This document shows positions 48,594 through 58,451 of a stretch of DNA of 64,000 nucleotides, piece after piece; position 1 is the stretch's first letter, and each line of letters begins with the position of its first letter. A model generated the notes under the pieces. It had not been told where the DNA came from. It was given only the letters and a program-made list of their open reading frames with translations, and searched no databases. This stretch comes from Alishewanella agri BL06 (GTDB lineage: Bacteria > Pseudomonadota > Gammaproteobacteria > Enterobacterales > Alteromonadaceae): assembly GCF_000272005.1 (NCBI RefSeq), contig NZ_AKKU01000018.1, positions 1-64,000 of the forward strand. Reading direction: 5' to 3'. The position numbers and the translations under genes were made by a program.

Positions 48594-50375
48594 ATGTCTG
48601 ACTCTATGTCATTTTCCCAGCTAATGCTGCCGGAGCCCCTGGTACGTGCTGTCACCGAACTTGGATATGAAACCGCATCGCCAATTCAGGCGGCTGCCAT
48701 CCCCAAATTATTAGCTGGCGAGGATGTCCTTGGCCAGGCGCAAACCGGTACCGGTAAAACCGCCGCCTTTGCCCTGCCATTATTAGCCCGGTTAGATCCG
48801 GCGCAAAACGATCCACAAATTCTGGTGTTAGCACCAACCCGTGAGCTGGCTATTCAGGTCGCAGAAGCCTTCCAGGCTTATGCCCGTTATATGCCTGCTT
48901 TCCATGTATTGCCTTTATATGGTGGTCAAAGCTATACCAATCAGTTGAAATCACTGAAACGTGGTTCACAAGTTATTGTCGGTACACCGGGCCGGATCCT
49001 GGATCACCTGGATCGCGGCACCCTGAAGCTGGATAAGCTACGTGCCATCGTGCTGGATGAAGCCGATGAGATGTTGCGGATGGGCTTTATCGATGATGTG
49101 CAAACCATTATGGATGCGACACCTGCTGGTCGTCAGGTGGCGATGTTCTCGGCGACAATGCCAGCTCCGATTCGCGCCATTGCCCAGAAGCATCTGACCA
49201 ATGCCGAAGAAATTAAGATCGCCTCGAAAACCAGCACCGTGGAGCGCATTGAACAGCGTTTTGTGTTACTGGATGCTAATCAAAAGCTGGATGCGTTGAC
49301 CCGGGTACTGGAAGGCGAAGAGTATGATGCCAGTATTGTGTTTGTGCGCACCAAAAGCGCTACTGAAGAAATTGCGGAAAAGCTGGGTGCCCGCGGCTAT
49401 GCCGTTGCCTGTTTAAATGGTGATATGAATCAGGCACACCGGGAGCAAACCATCCGTCGCATGAAAGCCAGTCAGCTGGATATTATTGTCGCTACTGACG
49501 TGGCGGCCCGCGGTCTGGATGTGGAACGGATCAGCCTGGTAGTGAACTACGATATTCCTTATGACAGCGAAGCCTATGTACACCGTATCGGCCGTACCGG
49601 TCGTGCTGGCCGTGAAGGTAAGGCGATTTTGTTTGTATCGCCACGCGAGCGTCGTTTACTGCGTACTATTGAATATGCGACCAAGCAGCCGATCGAGCAA
49701 ATGAACCTGCCAACTGGTCAGGTGATTGAGCAAAAACGTATTGAGAGCTTCCGCGCCCAGTTAGCCCAAACGATCGAAACCCAAAACCTGAGTTTCTTTA
49801 CCGATCTGATTAATGATTGGCGCGATAAGCTGGAAACCTCAGACGCTGAATTAGCTGCGGCACTGTTATATCTGGCGCAGAAAGATCAGCCGCTGAATGT
49901 GGCGAACAAATTTCCTGAATTGCGCCAGCCGCACGCCCGTGCTGAGCGTAACGACCGTCCAGGCGATCGTCGTGATCGTCCGGAGCGTAGCTTTGGCGAC
50001 CGTCCGTCCGGTGACCGGCCAGAGCGCGGTCCGCGTCAGCGTCGCGAGCTGCAGGGCGATTACAATACTTACCGCATTGAAGTGGGTAAAGAGCATGGCG
50101 TTCGTGCCGGTGACATCGTGGGTGCTATCGCCAACGAAGCCAATATTGATAGCCAGTTTATCGGTAACATCAAATTGTTCGACCATTTCAGTACCGTTGA
50201 GCTGCCGGCGAATATCCCGAATGAGATTTTCCAGCATCTGAAAAAGGTGTATGTGCGTAAGCAAAAGCTGAATATTACCGTCGATACTGGTGCTGCACCG
50301 GCTGGTGAACGCCGTTCCGGCCCCGGCCCGCGTCCGGGTGCAGCGCCACGGGCTCCACGCAAACCGCGTGAATAA
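48594..50375 (+). CDS. deaD: DEAD-box ATP-dependent RNA helicase CsdA/DeaD
   Basis: A 593-residue helicase. The Q motif (YETASPIQ), AQTGTGKT, PTRELAIQ, DEAD (about 150-160; VLDEADEM), SAT, TDVAARGLDV and HRIGRTGRAG are all intact. After about residue 440 come an Arg/Asp/Pro-rich linker, a DbpA-like RNA-binding domain (about 495-570; YRIEVGKEHGVRAGDIVGAIANE) and an Arg/Gly/Pro-rich tail. It acts in ribosome assembly and mRNA turnover, often at low temperature. I use ATG 48594 (GAGG upstream, spacing a little long); an earlier frame start at 48570 and an ATG at 48606 are alternatives. Upstream gap 48432-48593 is divergent from mioC. Confidence 0.95.
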   Translation: MSDSMSFSQLMLPEPLVRAVTELGYETASPIQAAAIPKLLAGEDVLGQAQTGTGKTAAFALPLLARLDPAQNDPQILVLAPTRELAIQVAEAFQAYARYMPAFHVLPLYGGQSYTNQLKSLKRGSQVIVGTPGRILDHLDRGTLKLDKLRAIVLDEADEMLRMGFIDDVQTIMDATPAGRQVAMFSATMPAPIRAIAQKHLTNAEEIKIASKTSTVERIEQRFVLLDANQKLDALTRVLEGEEYDASIVFVRTKSATEEIAEKLGARGYAVACLNGDMNQAHREQTIRRMKASQLDIIVATDVAARGLDVERISLVVNYDIPYDSEAYVHRIGRTGRAGREGKAILFVSPRERRLLRTIEYATKQPIEQMNLPTGQVIEQKRIESFRAQLAQTIETQNLSFFTDLINDWRDKLETSDAELAAALLYLAQKDQPLNVANKFPELRQPHARAERNDRPGDRRDRPERSFGDRPSGDRPERGPRQRRELQGDYNTYRIEVGKEHGVRAGDIVGAIANEANIDSQFIGNIKLFDHFSTVELPANIPNEIFQHLKKVYVRKQKLNITVDTGAAPAGERRSGPGPRPGAAPRAPRKPRE

Positions 50376-50400
50376 ACATTTTGCGATAACGTAACTGTTC

Positions 50401-50426
50401 AAGCCCCGCCTGCCGGGGCTTTTTTC
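50401..50426 (+). terminator. Rho-independent terminator of deaD
   Basis: Arms AAGCCCCG (50401-50408) and CGGGGCTT (50414-50421) flank the loop CCTGC, followed by a T-run to 50426. It begins 26 bases past the helicase stop. Confidence 0.92.
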
Positions 50427-50507
50427 TACCTGTTATAGGTTATCGCGTCTTTAAATTTGTGTCCGATCACCTTATATCTGCATTATCACCTGTTGCGGAG
50501 ACTGCCG

Positions 50508-50930
50508 ATGATTATTGCCTGCCCCCACTGCCATGCGTTAAACCGCTTACCTGCCGATCGCCCGCTGCAGGATGGCCGTTGTGGTAAATGTAAACACGCC
50601 TTGTTCAGCGGCCAGCCGCTGGAATTGACGGCAGCGAATTTTGCTGCCCATGCAGAAAAGTCTGAGCTGCCGTTGGTGCTGGATTTCTGGGCCAGCTGGT
50701 GTGGCCCGTGCCGCAGTTTTGCGCCGGTATTTGCTGCCGCCGCCGCAGAGTTGGAGCCCCGCTTTCGTTTCGCTAAGGTCGATACTGAGCAACAGCAAAG
50801 TCTGGCGGCGCGCTTTGCTATTCGTTCGATCCCGACCATTATGCTGATCCACCAGGGTAAGGTGCTGGCACAGCAAGCCGGAGCTTTACCTAAGGCGCAA
50901 TTCTATCAATGGCTACAGCGTTATAGTTGA
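50508..50930 (+). CDS. trxC: Thioredoxin 2
   Basis: A 140-residue cytosolic disulfide reductase. The zinc-binding N-terminus has CPHC (residues 5-8) and CGKC (about 26-29), and the thioredoxin domain has WCGPC. These extra cysteines distinguish TrxC from TrxA; E. coli TrxC is 139 residues. ATG 50508 has GCGGAG eight bases upstream; the frame is open 51 bases further up but starts poorly there. Confidence 0.95.
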   Translation: MIIACPHCHALNRLPADRPLQDGRCGKCKHALFSGQPLELTAANFAAHAEKSELPLVLDFWASWCGPCRSFAPVFAAAAAELEPRFRFAKVDTEQQQSLAARFAIRSIPTIMLIHQGKVLAQQAGALPKAQFYQWLQRYS

Positions 50931-51028
50931 AAGTAAGCGGCCACTTACTACCGGCGTTGGTCGGATCACTTGATCTGCGTCTTGTCGCGGCGTAAGGTAA
51001 GGCCAGCCTCTAAACCTGGGAGAGAATG

Positions 51029-51520
51029 ATGAGTAACACCCGTTTTAGTCTGACTAGTCCGGATCTGCAAGAAGGCCATTTTATGGCAAAAGATCAGGAA
51101 TTTGATGGTTTTGGTTGTAACGGCGCCAATATTTCACCGGCCTTGAATTGGCAGAATGCGCCTGAAGGTACCAAGAGCTTTGCGGTAACGGTGTTTGATC
51201 CGGATGCGCCCACTTGTTCGGGTTTTTGGCATTGGCTGGTTACCGATATACCGGCGGCAGCCACCGGTTTGCCGCGCGGGGCCGGTAAAGGCAGCTTACC
51301 GCCGGGTAGCCGTAGTTTTACCAACGATTATGGTAGTAAAAACTTTGGTGGCGCCTGCCCACCGGAAGGTCATGGTATGCACCGCTATCAATTTACGGTC
51401 TGGGCCTTACCGGAAGAAACCTTACCCGCCCCAGATGGCGCCAGTGCAGCGGTGGTCGGCTTTATGCTAAATGCGATGGCATTGGCGAAAGCGACCCTTA
51501 CCGCGACCTATGCCCGTTAA
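51029..51520 (+). CDS. YbhB/YbcL (PEBP) family protein
   Basis: A 163-residue phosphatidylethanolamine-binding-protein-like protein. The family ligand-pocket motifs are DPDAPTCSGFWHW and NDYGSKNFGGACPPEGHGMHRYQF. Function in bacteria is unclear; some act as protease or kinase inhibitors. Tandem ATGs at 51026 and 51029 follow GGGAG; the second has the better spacing. No signal peptide is seen, so it should be cytosolic. Confidence 0.93.
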   Translation: MSNTRFSLTSPDLQEGHFMAKDQEFDGFGCNGANISPALNWQNAPEGTKSFAVTVFDPDAPTCSGFWHWLVTDIPAAATGLPRGAGKGSLPPGSRSFTNDYGSKNFGGACPPEGHGMHRYQFTVWALPEETLPAPDGASAAVVGFMLNAMALAKATLTATYAR

Positions 51521-51575
51521 TTCGATTCCGCACTAAGACTATCGTCGCATAGCCAGCCGATCTTGGATCGCCTAA

Positions 51576-51604
51576 GCTAAGATCCTGTTTACCAGGATCT
51601 TAGC
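51576..51604. promoter_or_regulatory. Strong hairpin before the MFS transporter start
   Basis: Twelve-base arms GCTAAGATCCTG (51576-51587) and CAGGATCTTAGC (51593-51604) flank TTTAC. No T-run follows, so a simple terminator is unlikely, though it could end the PEBP-gene transcript inefficiently or affect translation of the gene starting ten bases later. Confidence 0.4.
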
Positions 51605-51613
51605 GACTTCCTC

Positions 51614-52789
51614 TTGCTGTCATTACGCCTGAAAGTTCTGCTGGCCGGCTTTTTCAGTCAGTTACTCTGTCTCGGAGTGGCGCGTTTCGCCTATACCCCC
51701 TTACTGCCATTGATGCAGCAACAAAGTATGCTGGATGATGCCAGTGGTGGTTATCTGGCTGCGGTAAATTACCTTGGTTATATGAGCGGTGCCTTACTGG
51801 CGGCTAGCCTGAACTCGCTGGCACTAAAAGACCGCCTGTATCGCTTTGGTTTGCTGTTAGCGATTATCAGCACCCTTGGTATGGCGCTGACCGAAAATAT
51901 CTTGCTCTGGGCATTCTGGCGCTATCTGGCCGGGCTTAGCAGTGCCGGCTCGATGCTGATTGCGTCCGGGTTAATCCTGCACTGGTTACTGCAGCACAAG
52001 CTAAGGGCCGAGCTTGGGGTTCATTTTGCCGGGCTGGGGCTGGGGATTGCTCTTGCTGCACTGGCGGTTGAGCTGATGCTCAATCTGGATTTTGACTGGC
52101 GGCAGCAGTGGTATTTATTCGCCTTACTCGGCGTTGCGCTGGCGGTACCGGCCTGGCGCTGGTTACCACTGCCGGTTATAACCGGTGCCAGCCAGCAACA
52201 GACCGCTATGCAGCCTGAACCGGGCAGTCGTTTTATCCGACTAATGTTATTCAGTTATTTTGGTGCCGGCTATGGCTATGTCGTCACTGCAACCTTTATT
52301 GTTACTATCGTTGAACGGCTGCCGGGACTCACAGGCAGCGGCAATCTGGCTTTTGTGCTGTTGGGCTTGGCGGCGGCGCCGGCGGTATTAATATGGGATT
52401 TGCTGGCCAGAGGTCTCGGTTTTTTGAATGCAATTATTCTGGCGCTGCTATTACAAACCCTTGCTATCGCTTTGCCGCTGACCGTGCCCGGACTTTGGCC
52501 CGTACTATTTAGTGCTGCGCTCTTTGGTGCGACCTTTATCGGGGTCGTCAGCTTAGTACTGACCATGGCCGGGCGTTTATACCCGACCAAGCCCGCGCGG
52601 TTAATGGGAAAATTAACGCTGGCCTATGGCTTCGCCCAGGTGATTGCACCGGCCATTACCGGCGTTCTGGCCAAAGCCACGGGTTCCTATCAACCCGGCT
52701 TGCTGCTGGCGGCCGGCTTTGTTGCACTGGCCGCACTCTTGCTTTACTGGTTAAAACGCACCGATCAGACCTTAGCGCAGCTGCAGTAG
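51614..52789 (+). CDS. Major facilitator superfamily transporter, YbfB/YjiJ family
   Basis: A 391-residue membrane protein with about 12 helices. The N-terminal FFSQLLCLGVARFAYTPLLPLMQ is the hallmark of the YbfB/YjiJ group (G-x-x-R-F-x-Y-x-x-x-L-P). Substrate unknown; homologues are predicted drug or metabolite exporters. The start is TTG at 51614: no ATG or GTG lies near the first helix, and the conserved N-terminus begins here. The ribosome site is weak and a hairpin lies just upstream. Confidence 0.87.
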   Translation: MLSLRLKVLLAGFFSQLLCLGVARFAYTPLLPLMQQQSMLDDASGGYLAAVNYLGYMSGALLAASLNSLALKDRLYRFGLLLAIISTLGMALTENILLWAFWRYLAGLSSAGSMLIASGLILHWLLQHKLRAELGVHFAGLGLGIALAALAVELMLNLDFDWRQQWYLFALLGVALAVPAWRWLPLPVITGASQQQTAMQPEPGSRFIRLMLFSYFGAGYGYVVTATFIVTIVERLPGLTGSGNLAFVLLGLAAAPAVLIWDLLARGLGFLNAIILALLLQTLAIALPLTVPGLWPVLFSAALFGATFIGVVSLVLTMAGRLYPTKPARLMGKLTLAYGFAQVIAPAITGVLAKATGSYQPGLLLAAGFVALAALLLYWLKRTDQTLAQLQ

Positions 52790-52811
52790 TGGCTTAATGC
52801 TATTGACCGCG

Positions 52812-54173
52812 CTATTTCCCGATACAAAAACTGGAAAAAATCCTACCCAGTAAATCATCTGAACTAAATTCGCCGGTAATTTCATTCAGGTGCTGTTGGC
52901 TTAGCCGCAGCTCTTCGGCCAGAATTTCGCCGGCGATAAAGCTATGCAGTTGCTCCTGGCCTATTGCCAGATGCTCAGCGGCGCGGTCCAGCGCATCTAA
53001 ATGGCGACGGCGGGCCAGAAAGCTGCCTTCGGTACTGGCATCAAAGCCAATACAACGTTTCAGATGTTCACGCAGCGCATCAATACCGGCACCGGTTTTC
53101 GCGGATAGCGGATAGACAGGTACGGCGGCCAGTTCGTCCGGTTGCAGACTTTCGCCGGTCAGATCGGCCTTATTGCGGATCACGGTAATGCCTAAGCCTG
53201 GCGGCAGGCGGTCGATAAACTCCGGCCAGATAGCATGGGGATCGGTATCAGCAGTGGTGGTGCTGTCGACCATAAACAGTACCCGATCTGCCTTGGCAAT
53301 TTCCTGCCAGGCGCGGGCAATGCCGATTTGCTCTACCTGATCCTCGGTATCACGCAAGCCGGCGGTATCGATAATATGCAGCGGCATACCGTCGATATGA
53401 ATATGTTCGCGCAGTACATCGCGGGTGGTACCGGCAATCTCGGTAACAATGGCAGCTTCGCGGCCGGCGAGGGCATTCAGTAAGCTGGATTTACCGGCAT
53501 TGGGTCGCCCGGCGATGACCACTTTCATCCCTTCGCGCAAAATGCTGCCCTGGGTGGCTTGTTTTCTGACCTGTGCCAAATCGTCGATAATCTCGGCCAG
53601 ATCGGCGGCAACCTTGCCGTCAGACAAGAAATCGATTTCTTCATCCGGGAAGTCAATGGCGGCTTCGACATACATCCGCAAGTGAATCACTTTTTCGACC
53701 AGCTGATGAATGCGCTTGGAAAACTCACCCTGTAACGATTGCATGGCGCTGCGTGCGGCCTGCTCGCTGCTGGCGTCAATCAGATCGGCTATGGCTTCGG
53801 CTTGTGCCAAATCCAGCTTGTCATTTAAAAAGGCGCGCTCAGAAAACTCACCCGGGCGGGCGATCCGCACATTTGGCGTCTGCAACACCTGGCGCAGTAA
53901 CATATCCAGCAATACCGGACCACCATGGCCCTGCAGCTCCAGCACATCCTCACCGGTAAAGGAATTCGGGCCGGGGAAGTACAGGGCGATGCCCTGGTCC
54001 AGTACCTGATCTGTTGCGAAAAACGGCAGATATTCGGCATAGCGCGGTTTAGGCAGGCGTTTTAGGATTGCAGCGGCCACGGTTTTACAGTCCGGGCCGG
54101 AGATCCGGATAATGCCAACACCGGCCCGTCCGGGGGCGGTGGCGACTGCGGCAATGGTATCGGTACTAAACAT
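52812..54173 (-). CDS. mnmE: tRNA modification GTPase MnmE
   Basis: A 453-residue GTPase working with MnmG on wobble uridines. The N-terminal folate-binding domain starts [22 protein letters not shown]. The G domain (about 215-375) has [12 protein letters not shown], the DTAGL switch II and NKAD. The C-terminus is CIGK, the conserved catalytic-cysteine end. ATG 54173 has GAGG five bases upstream and gives the E. coli length (454); the frame is open to 54209 but those residues are not conserved. It reads toward oriC. Confidence 0.98.
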   Translation of the reverse strand: MFSTDTIAAVATAPGRAGVGIIRISGPDCKTVAAAILKRLPKPRYAEYLPFFATDQVLDQGIALYFPGPNSFTGEDVLELQGHGGPVLLDMLLRQVLQTPNVRIARPGEFSERAFLNDKLDLAQAEAIADLIDASSEQAARSAMQSLQGEFSKRIHQLVEKVIHLRMYVEAAIDFPDEEIDFLSDGKVAADLAEIIDDLAQVRKQATQGSILREGMKVVIAGRPNAGKSSLLNALAGREAAIVTEIAGTTRDVLREHIHIDGMPLHIIDTAGLRDTEDQVEQIGIARAWQEIAKADRVLFMVDSTTTADTDPHAIWPEFIDRLPPGLGITVIRNKADLTGESLQPDELAAVPVYPLSAKTGAGIDALREHLKRCIGFDASTEGSFLARRRHLDALDRAAEHLAIGQEQLHSFIAGEILAEELRLSQQHLNEITGEFSSDDLLGRIFSSFCIGK

Positions 54174-54189
54174 CTTGACCTCGGCTAAA

Positions 54190-54221
54190 CAAAAAAGCCT
54201 GTCAGACATCGCTAACAGGCT
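54190..54221 (-). terminator. Probable Rho-independent terminator after yidC
   Basis: Arms AGCCTGT (54196-54202) and ACAGGCT (54215-54221) flank a 12-base loop; six A on the plus strand (54191-54196) give the U tail on the minus strand. It lies between yidC and the mnmE ribosome site, so mnmE may need read-through or its own promoter. Confidence 0.7.
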
Positions 54222-54249
54222 CTGGTGTGACTACTGCTGTAGGAACAGA

Positions 54250-55881
54250 TTAGGCTTTACGGGTATGTATGCCTTTCTTTTCCATACCTTTGTAGATATA
54301 CAGCATCTGAGCCAGCGAAATCAGGTTACTGACTAACCAGTACAGTACCAGACCACTCGGGAACCAGAAGAAGAAGATTGAGAATACCACTGGCATCCAC
54401 ATCATCAGCTTCTGTTGCAGGGGGTCTGTTACCTGCATTGGCGTCAGTTTTTGCATCATAAACATACTGATACCAAAGAGAACCGGCAACACATACAGTG
54501 GATCTTTGGCTGATAAATCCGTGATCCATAACATGAATGGGGCATGTCGCAGCTCGACACTCTCGACAAATACCCAGTATAACGCCAGGAAAATCGGCAT
54601 CTGGATCAGCATCGGTAAACAGCCACCCATCGGGTTAACTTTTTCTTTGCGGTACAGCTCCATCATGGCCGGGCCCATTTTCTGGCGGTCATCTTTGTAG
54701 CGAGACTGAATTTCTTCAATCTTTGGCTTCAGATTGCGCATCTTAGCCATAGATTCATATTGGATCTTGGTCAGTGGATACATTAAGCCTTTTACGATCA
54801 GGGTGATGATAATAATGGCGACACCCCAGTTGCCAACAAAGCCCTGGATAAAGGTCAGTAACCAGAACAGTGGTTGTGAAATAAACCACAGGAAACCGTA
54901 ATCGACAGTCAAATCCAGACCATTCGCCAATTGTGCCAGGTTATCCTGATCTTTCGGGCCGGCATAGAACACCGCATTAATTGTTGCAGTCTGACCCGGA
55001 TCGATATCCAGTGGATTACTCAGCGCACCGATCACACCTTTATTACCGCCGTGGATGCGGCTATATAACTGGTGTGTGCTAGCCTGATCAGGTACCCAAG
55101 CCGATACGAAGTAGTGTTCCAGCATGGCGACCCAACCGCCGGTTGTGGTAACTGTCAGGTTGTTTTTCTGCATATCGCTGAAGTCGTACTTTTTATAGCG
55201 CTCTTCAGCACTACCAAAAGCGGCACCGCGATAAATGGGCATAAACATACTGCTACTTTCGCCATTATCGATATTTTGCAGTAGGTGTTGATAGGCCTGA
55301 ACTGTTTTAACTTCGGCACTGTTATTCAGTATTTGATATTCTACCCGGACATCATATTTACCCGCGGTAAAAATAAAACGCTTTTCGATTTGCAGACCGT
55401 TGTGCTCTAAACGTAGTGGTACAGTCAGGGTATCGCCGTTCAGACGGTACTCACTGGCTTCACTCTGGTATAGTGGCCGGCCGTTACGGTCTGGGCCATC
55501 GCGGGCGATTAAACCGGATTGCGCGACATACTCAAAAGCACCAATTTGCCGCATCAGCACATAAGGGTCCTGACTGTCTTTAGTCAGCGCATACTGTGGT
55601 AATTTCAGGCTGACGATATCGCCACCGCGTGGGTCAATTTCCAGTTCCAGCACATCAGTGCTGACTTTGATCCGCCGGGCAACGGCTTCGGTTGGCGTGG
55701 TGGCTTGCGGTGTTTCCGGGCTATCCATAATCAGGGACGCGGAACTGTTATCGTTGCTGACTTGTTGTTGAGTAACAGGTGCAACTACCGGCTTAGGGCC
55801 ATAATCTTTTTGCCATTCCTGCCAGAGGAAAAAACTGACGATTGCCAGGGCAATTATTAGAAAACTGCGTTGTGAATCCAT
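54250..55881 (-). CDS. yidC: Membrane protein insertase YidC
   Basis: A 543-residue inner-membrane insertase. It begins MDSQRSFLIIALAIVSFFLWQEW (signal anchor), has a large periplasmic beta-domain (about 60-340), and five C-terminal helices with the conserved core LMYPLTKIQYESMAKMRNLKPK and GCLPMLIQMPIFLALYW, whose Arg lies in the hydrophilic groove. It inserts F0c and other small proteins, and assists Sec. It starts three bases after yidD. Confidence 0.99.
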   Translation of the reverse strand: MDSQRSFLIIALAIVSFFLWQEWQKDYGPKPVVAPVTQQQVSNDNSSASLIMDSPETPQATTPTEAVARRIKVSTDVLELEIDPRGGDIVSLKLPQYALTKDSQDPYVLMRQIGAFEYVAQSGLIARDGPDRNGRPLYQSEASEYRLNGDTLTVPLRLEHNGLQIEKRFIFTAGKYDVRVEYQILNNSAEVKTVQAYQHLLQNIDNGESSSMFMPIYRGAAFGSAEERYKKYDFSDMQKNNLTVTTTGGWVAMLEHYFVSAWVPDQASTHQLYSRIHGGNKGVIGALSNPLDIDPGQTATINAVFYAGPKDQDNLAQLANGLDLTVDYGFLWFISQPLFWLLTFIQGFVGNWGVAIIIITLIVKGLMYPLTKIQYESMAKMRNLKPKIEEIQSRYKDDRQKMGPAMMELYRKEKVNPMGGCLPMLIQMPIFLALYWVFVESVELRHAPFMLWITDLSAKDPLYVLPVLFGISMFMMQKLTPMQVTDPLQQKLMMWMPVVFSIFFFWFPSGLVLYWLVSNLISLAQMLYIYKGMEKKGIHTRKA

Positions 55882-55884
55882 GTG

Positions 55885-56148
55885 TTAGCTTTTCTCATTA
55901 TGCTTTTCAGGAACGGGATCTTCACCGCCCGGGTGAAGCGGATGGCATTTTAATATGCGTCTACCGGCTAACCAAGCCCCTTTCACAGCACCAAAGCGTT
56001 GAATCGCCTCTATCGCATAATGCGAACAGGTGGGGTGAAAACGACAGCGAGGCCCCAGCAACGGGCTAATCAGTAATTGATAACCACGCACTACGCCCAG
56101 CATTAACCAGATAACAAAGCGGTGTACTGGCGAGCGATCTTTTGCCAT
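55885..56148 (-). CDS. yidD: Membrane protein insertion efficiency factor YidD
   Basis: An 87-residue amphipathic protein with the family core [27 protein letters not shown] and GGEDPVP near the end. Its first 46 bases overlap the 3' end of rnpA in another frame, the usual rnpA-yidD overlap. It precedes yidC by three bases. Confidence 0.96.
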   Translation of the reverse strand: MAKDRSPVHRFVIWLMLGVVRGYQLLISPLLGPRCRFHPTCSHYAIEAIQRFGAVKGAWLAGRRILKCHPLHPGGEDPVPEKHNEKS

Positions 56149-56471
56149 AGCCGTTCCAGTTGTTTCAGTAATTCATCATTCGGGGTATTGCTGATATCAC
56201 CCTTTACCATGAGTACCAGATCAACAGCAGGAAGCTGGTGCTGATGTAAACGAAAGCTATTTCGCACACAACGTTTGATACGATTACGCTGTACGGCTAA
56301 TTTAACACGTTTTTTGGCGATAGTAAGGCCAATTCTTGGCTGGGTTAACTGATTTGGCTTAACAAGGATGGTAAACAGGGGGGAAGCAACCCGAAACGGG
56401 TTCTGGAAAACATTATCAAACTGACTGGGAGTTAGTAGTCTTAACTCCCGGCCGAATTTGTAGCTGACCAC
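56103..56471 (-). CDS. rnpA: Ribonuclease P protein component
   Basis: A 122-residue basic protein that helps RNase P RNA process tRNA 5' ends. The RNR motif [15 protein letters not shown] is intact and [11 protein letters not shown] marks the N-terminus. Start is GTG at 56471, as in E. coli rnpA. It lies 19 bases after rpmH. Confidence 0.97.
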   Translation of the reverse strand: MVSYKFGRELRLLTPSQFDNVFQNPFRVASPLFTILVKPNQLTQPRIGLTIAKKRVKLAVQRNRIKRCVRNSFRLHQHQLPAVDLVLMVKGDISNTPNDELLKQLERLWQKIARQYTALLSG

Positions 56472-56490
56472 GCAGCGTTTAACCGCCAGC

Positions 56491-57068
<578 letters not shown>

Positions 57069-58439
57069 GTGTACCAGTCCGTTTGGCAAAATTGTCTGCA
57101 GGCATTGCAGGCCGAACTACCCGCACAACACTTTAGCATGTGGATCCGCCCGCTGCAGGCTGATAGTTCAGCTGATGCGCTAACTTTGTACGCGCCTAAT
57201 CGCTTCGTGCTGGATTGGGTGCGAGAAAAATATTTAAACCGGATCCTCGAGCTGATCCGGGATTATTGTGGCGACAATGCACCACGCTTACGCTTTGATG
57301 TTGGCAGCAGCACGCAGACGGCCAGAGTGAGTATGCCGAGCCAGATGCCAGCCAAAGCTGCACCTGAAGCCCCTGCTGCCGAACCGGAAATACCAGAACC
57401 TGCCCCAAAAAGCATAGTGCGCTCTAATGTTCGTACCAACTATACCTTTTCTAACTTCGTTGAGGGTAAGTCGAATCAGCTGGCGCGGGCCGCAGCATCG
57501 CAGGTGGCTGATAATCCGGGTACTGCCTATAACCCGCTGTTTATTTATGGCGGTACTGGTCTGGGTAAAACCCACTTATTACATGCGGTAGGAAACGGTA
57601 TTCTGGCGAAAAAGCCTGATGCCAAGGTGATCTATATGCATTCTGAGCGCTTCGTGCAGGATATGGTGAAAGCGCTGCAGAATAATGCTATCGAAGAATT
57701 TAAGCGTTACTATCGCTCGGTTGATGCCTTGCTGATTGACGATATTCAGTTTTTTGCCAATAAAGAGCGTTCACAGGAAGAATTCTTTCATACCTTTAAT
57801 GCCCTGCTAGAGGGTAATCAGCAGATCATTCTGACCAGCGATCGTTATCCAAAAGAGATCGACGGGGTGGAAGATCGGCTGAAATCCCGTTTTGGCTGGG
57901 GTTTGACGATTGCGATCGAGCCACCAGAGCTGGAAACCCGGGTCGCGATCCTGATGCGAAAAGCGCAGGAAAACCAGATCCGTTTGCCGGAAGAAGTCGC
58001 ATTCTTTGTCGCCAAGCGCTTGCGTTCCAATGTTAGGGAATTGGAGGGCGCCCTAAACCGGGTGATAGCCAATGCTAACTTTACCGGCCGGCCCATTACC
58101 ATTGATTTTGTGCGCGAAGCGCTGCGTGATTTACTGGCGTTACAGGACAAGCTGGTCACCATTGAAAATATTCAGAAAACGGTAGCCGAGTATTATAAAA
58201 TCCGGGTGGCGGATCTATTATCCAAGCGCCGTTCCCGCTCGGTGGCCCGGCCGCGGCAAATGGCGATGGCGTTGGCGAAAGAGCTGACTAACCATAGCTT
58301 ACCGGAAATTGGCGATGCCTTTGGTGGCCGTGACCATACTACGGTATTACATGCTTGCCGCAAGATTGAGTCTTTGAAAGAAGAAACTCATGAAATTAAA
58401 GAAGATTTCCAAAATTTAATTCGTACTTTGTCCTCTTAA
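57069..58439 (+). CDS. dnaA: Chromosomal replication initiator DnaA
   Basis: A 456-residue AAA+ initiator. Domain I (about 1-85; [10 protein letters not shown]), a Pro/Ala-rich linker domain II (about 90-120), the AAA+ domain III (about 125-340) with [13 protein letters not shown] and LLIDDIQFF, and the DNA-binding domain IV with the signature [21 protein letters not shown]. Start is GTG at 57069 with GGAG upstream. Slightly shorter than E. coli DnaA (467) owing to domain II. First gene of dnaA-dnaN-recF-gyrB. Confidence 0.99.
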   Translation: MYQSVWQNCLQALQAELPAQHFSMWIRPLQADSSADALTLYAPNRFVLDWVREKYLNRILELIRDYCGDNAPRLRFDVGSSTQTARVSMPSQMPAKAAPEAPAAEPEIPEPAPKSIVRSNVRTNYTFSNFVEGKSNQLARAAASQVADNPGTAYNPLFIYGGTGLGKTHLLHAVGNGILAKKPDAKVIYMHSERFVQDMVKALQNNAIEEFKRYYRSVDALLIDDIQFFANKERSQEEFFHTFNALLEGNQQIILTSDRYPKEIDGVEDRLKSRFGWGLTIAIEPPELETRVAILMRKAQENQIRLPEEVAFFVAKRLRSNVRELEGALNRVIANANFTGRPITIDFVREALRDLLALQDKLVTIENIQKTVAEYYKIRVADLLSKRRSRSVARPRQMAMALAKELTNHSLPEIGDAFGGRDHTTVLHACRKIESLKEETHEIKEDFQNLIRTLSS

Positions 58440-58451
58440 CAGGGTGTTGTT

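Noticed and set aside
49866-50402. Long open frame antisense to the helicase 3' end
   Set aside because: It lies opposite the biased codons of the Arg/Gly-rich tail, with no ribosome site or homology. The same reasoning removes the other open frames nested in known genes, for example 13678-14037 and 17446-17877.
50980-50987. CTTGTCGC upstream of the PEBP gene as another member of the shared-motif set
   Set aside because: An 8-base match is expected about twice by chance in 64 kb on both strands, and the surrounding bases do not match. The copy at 43225-43232 was rejected for the same reason.
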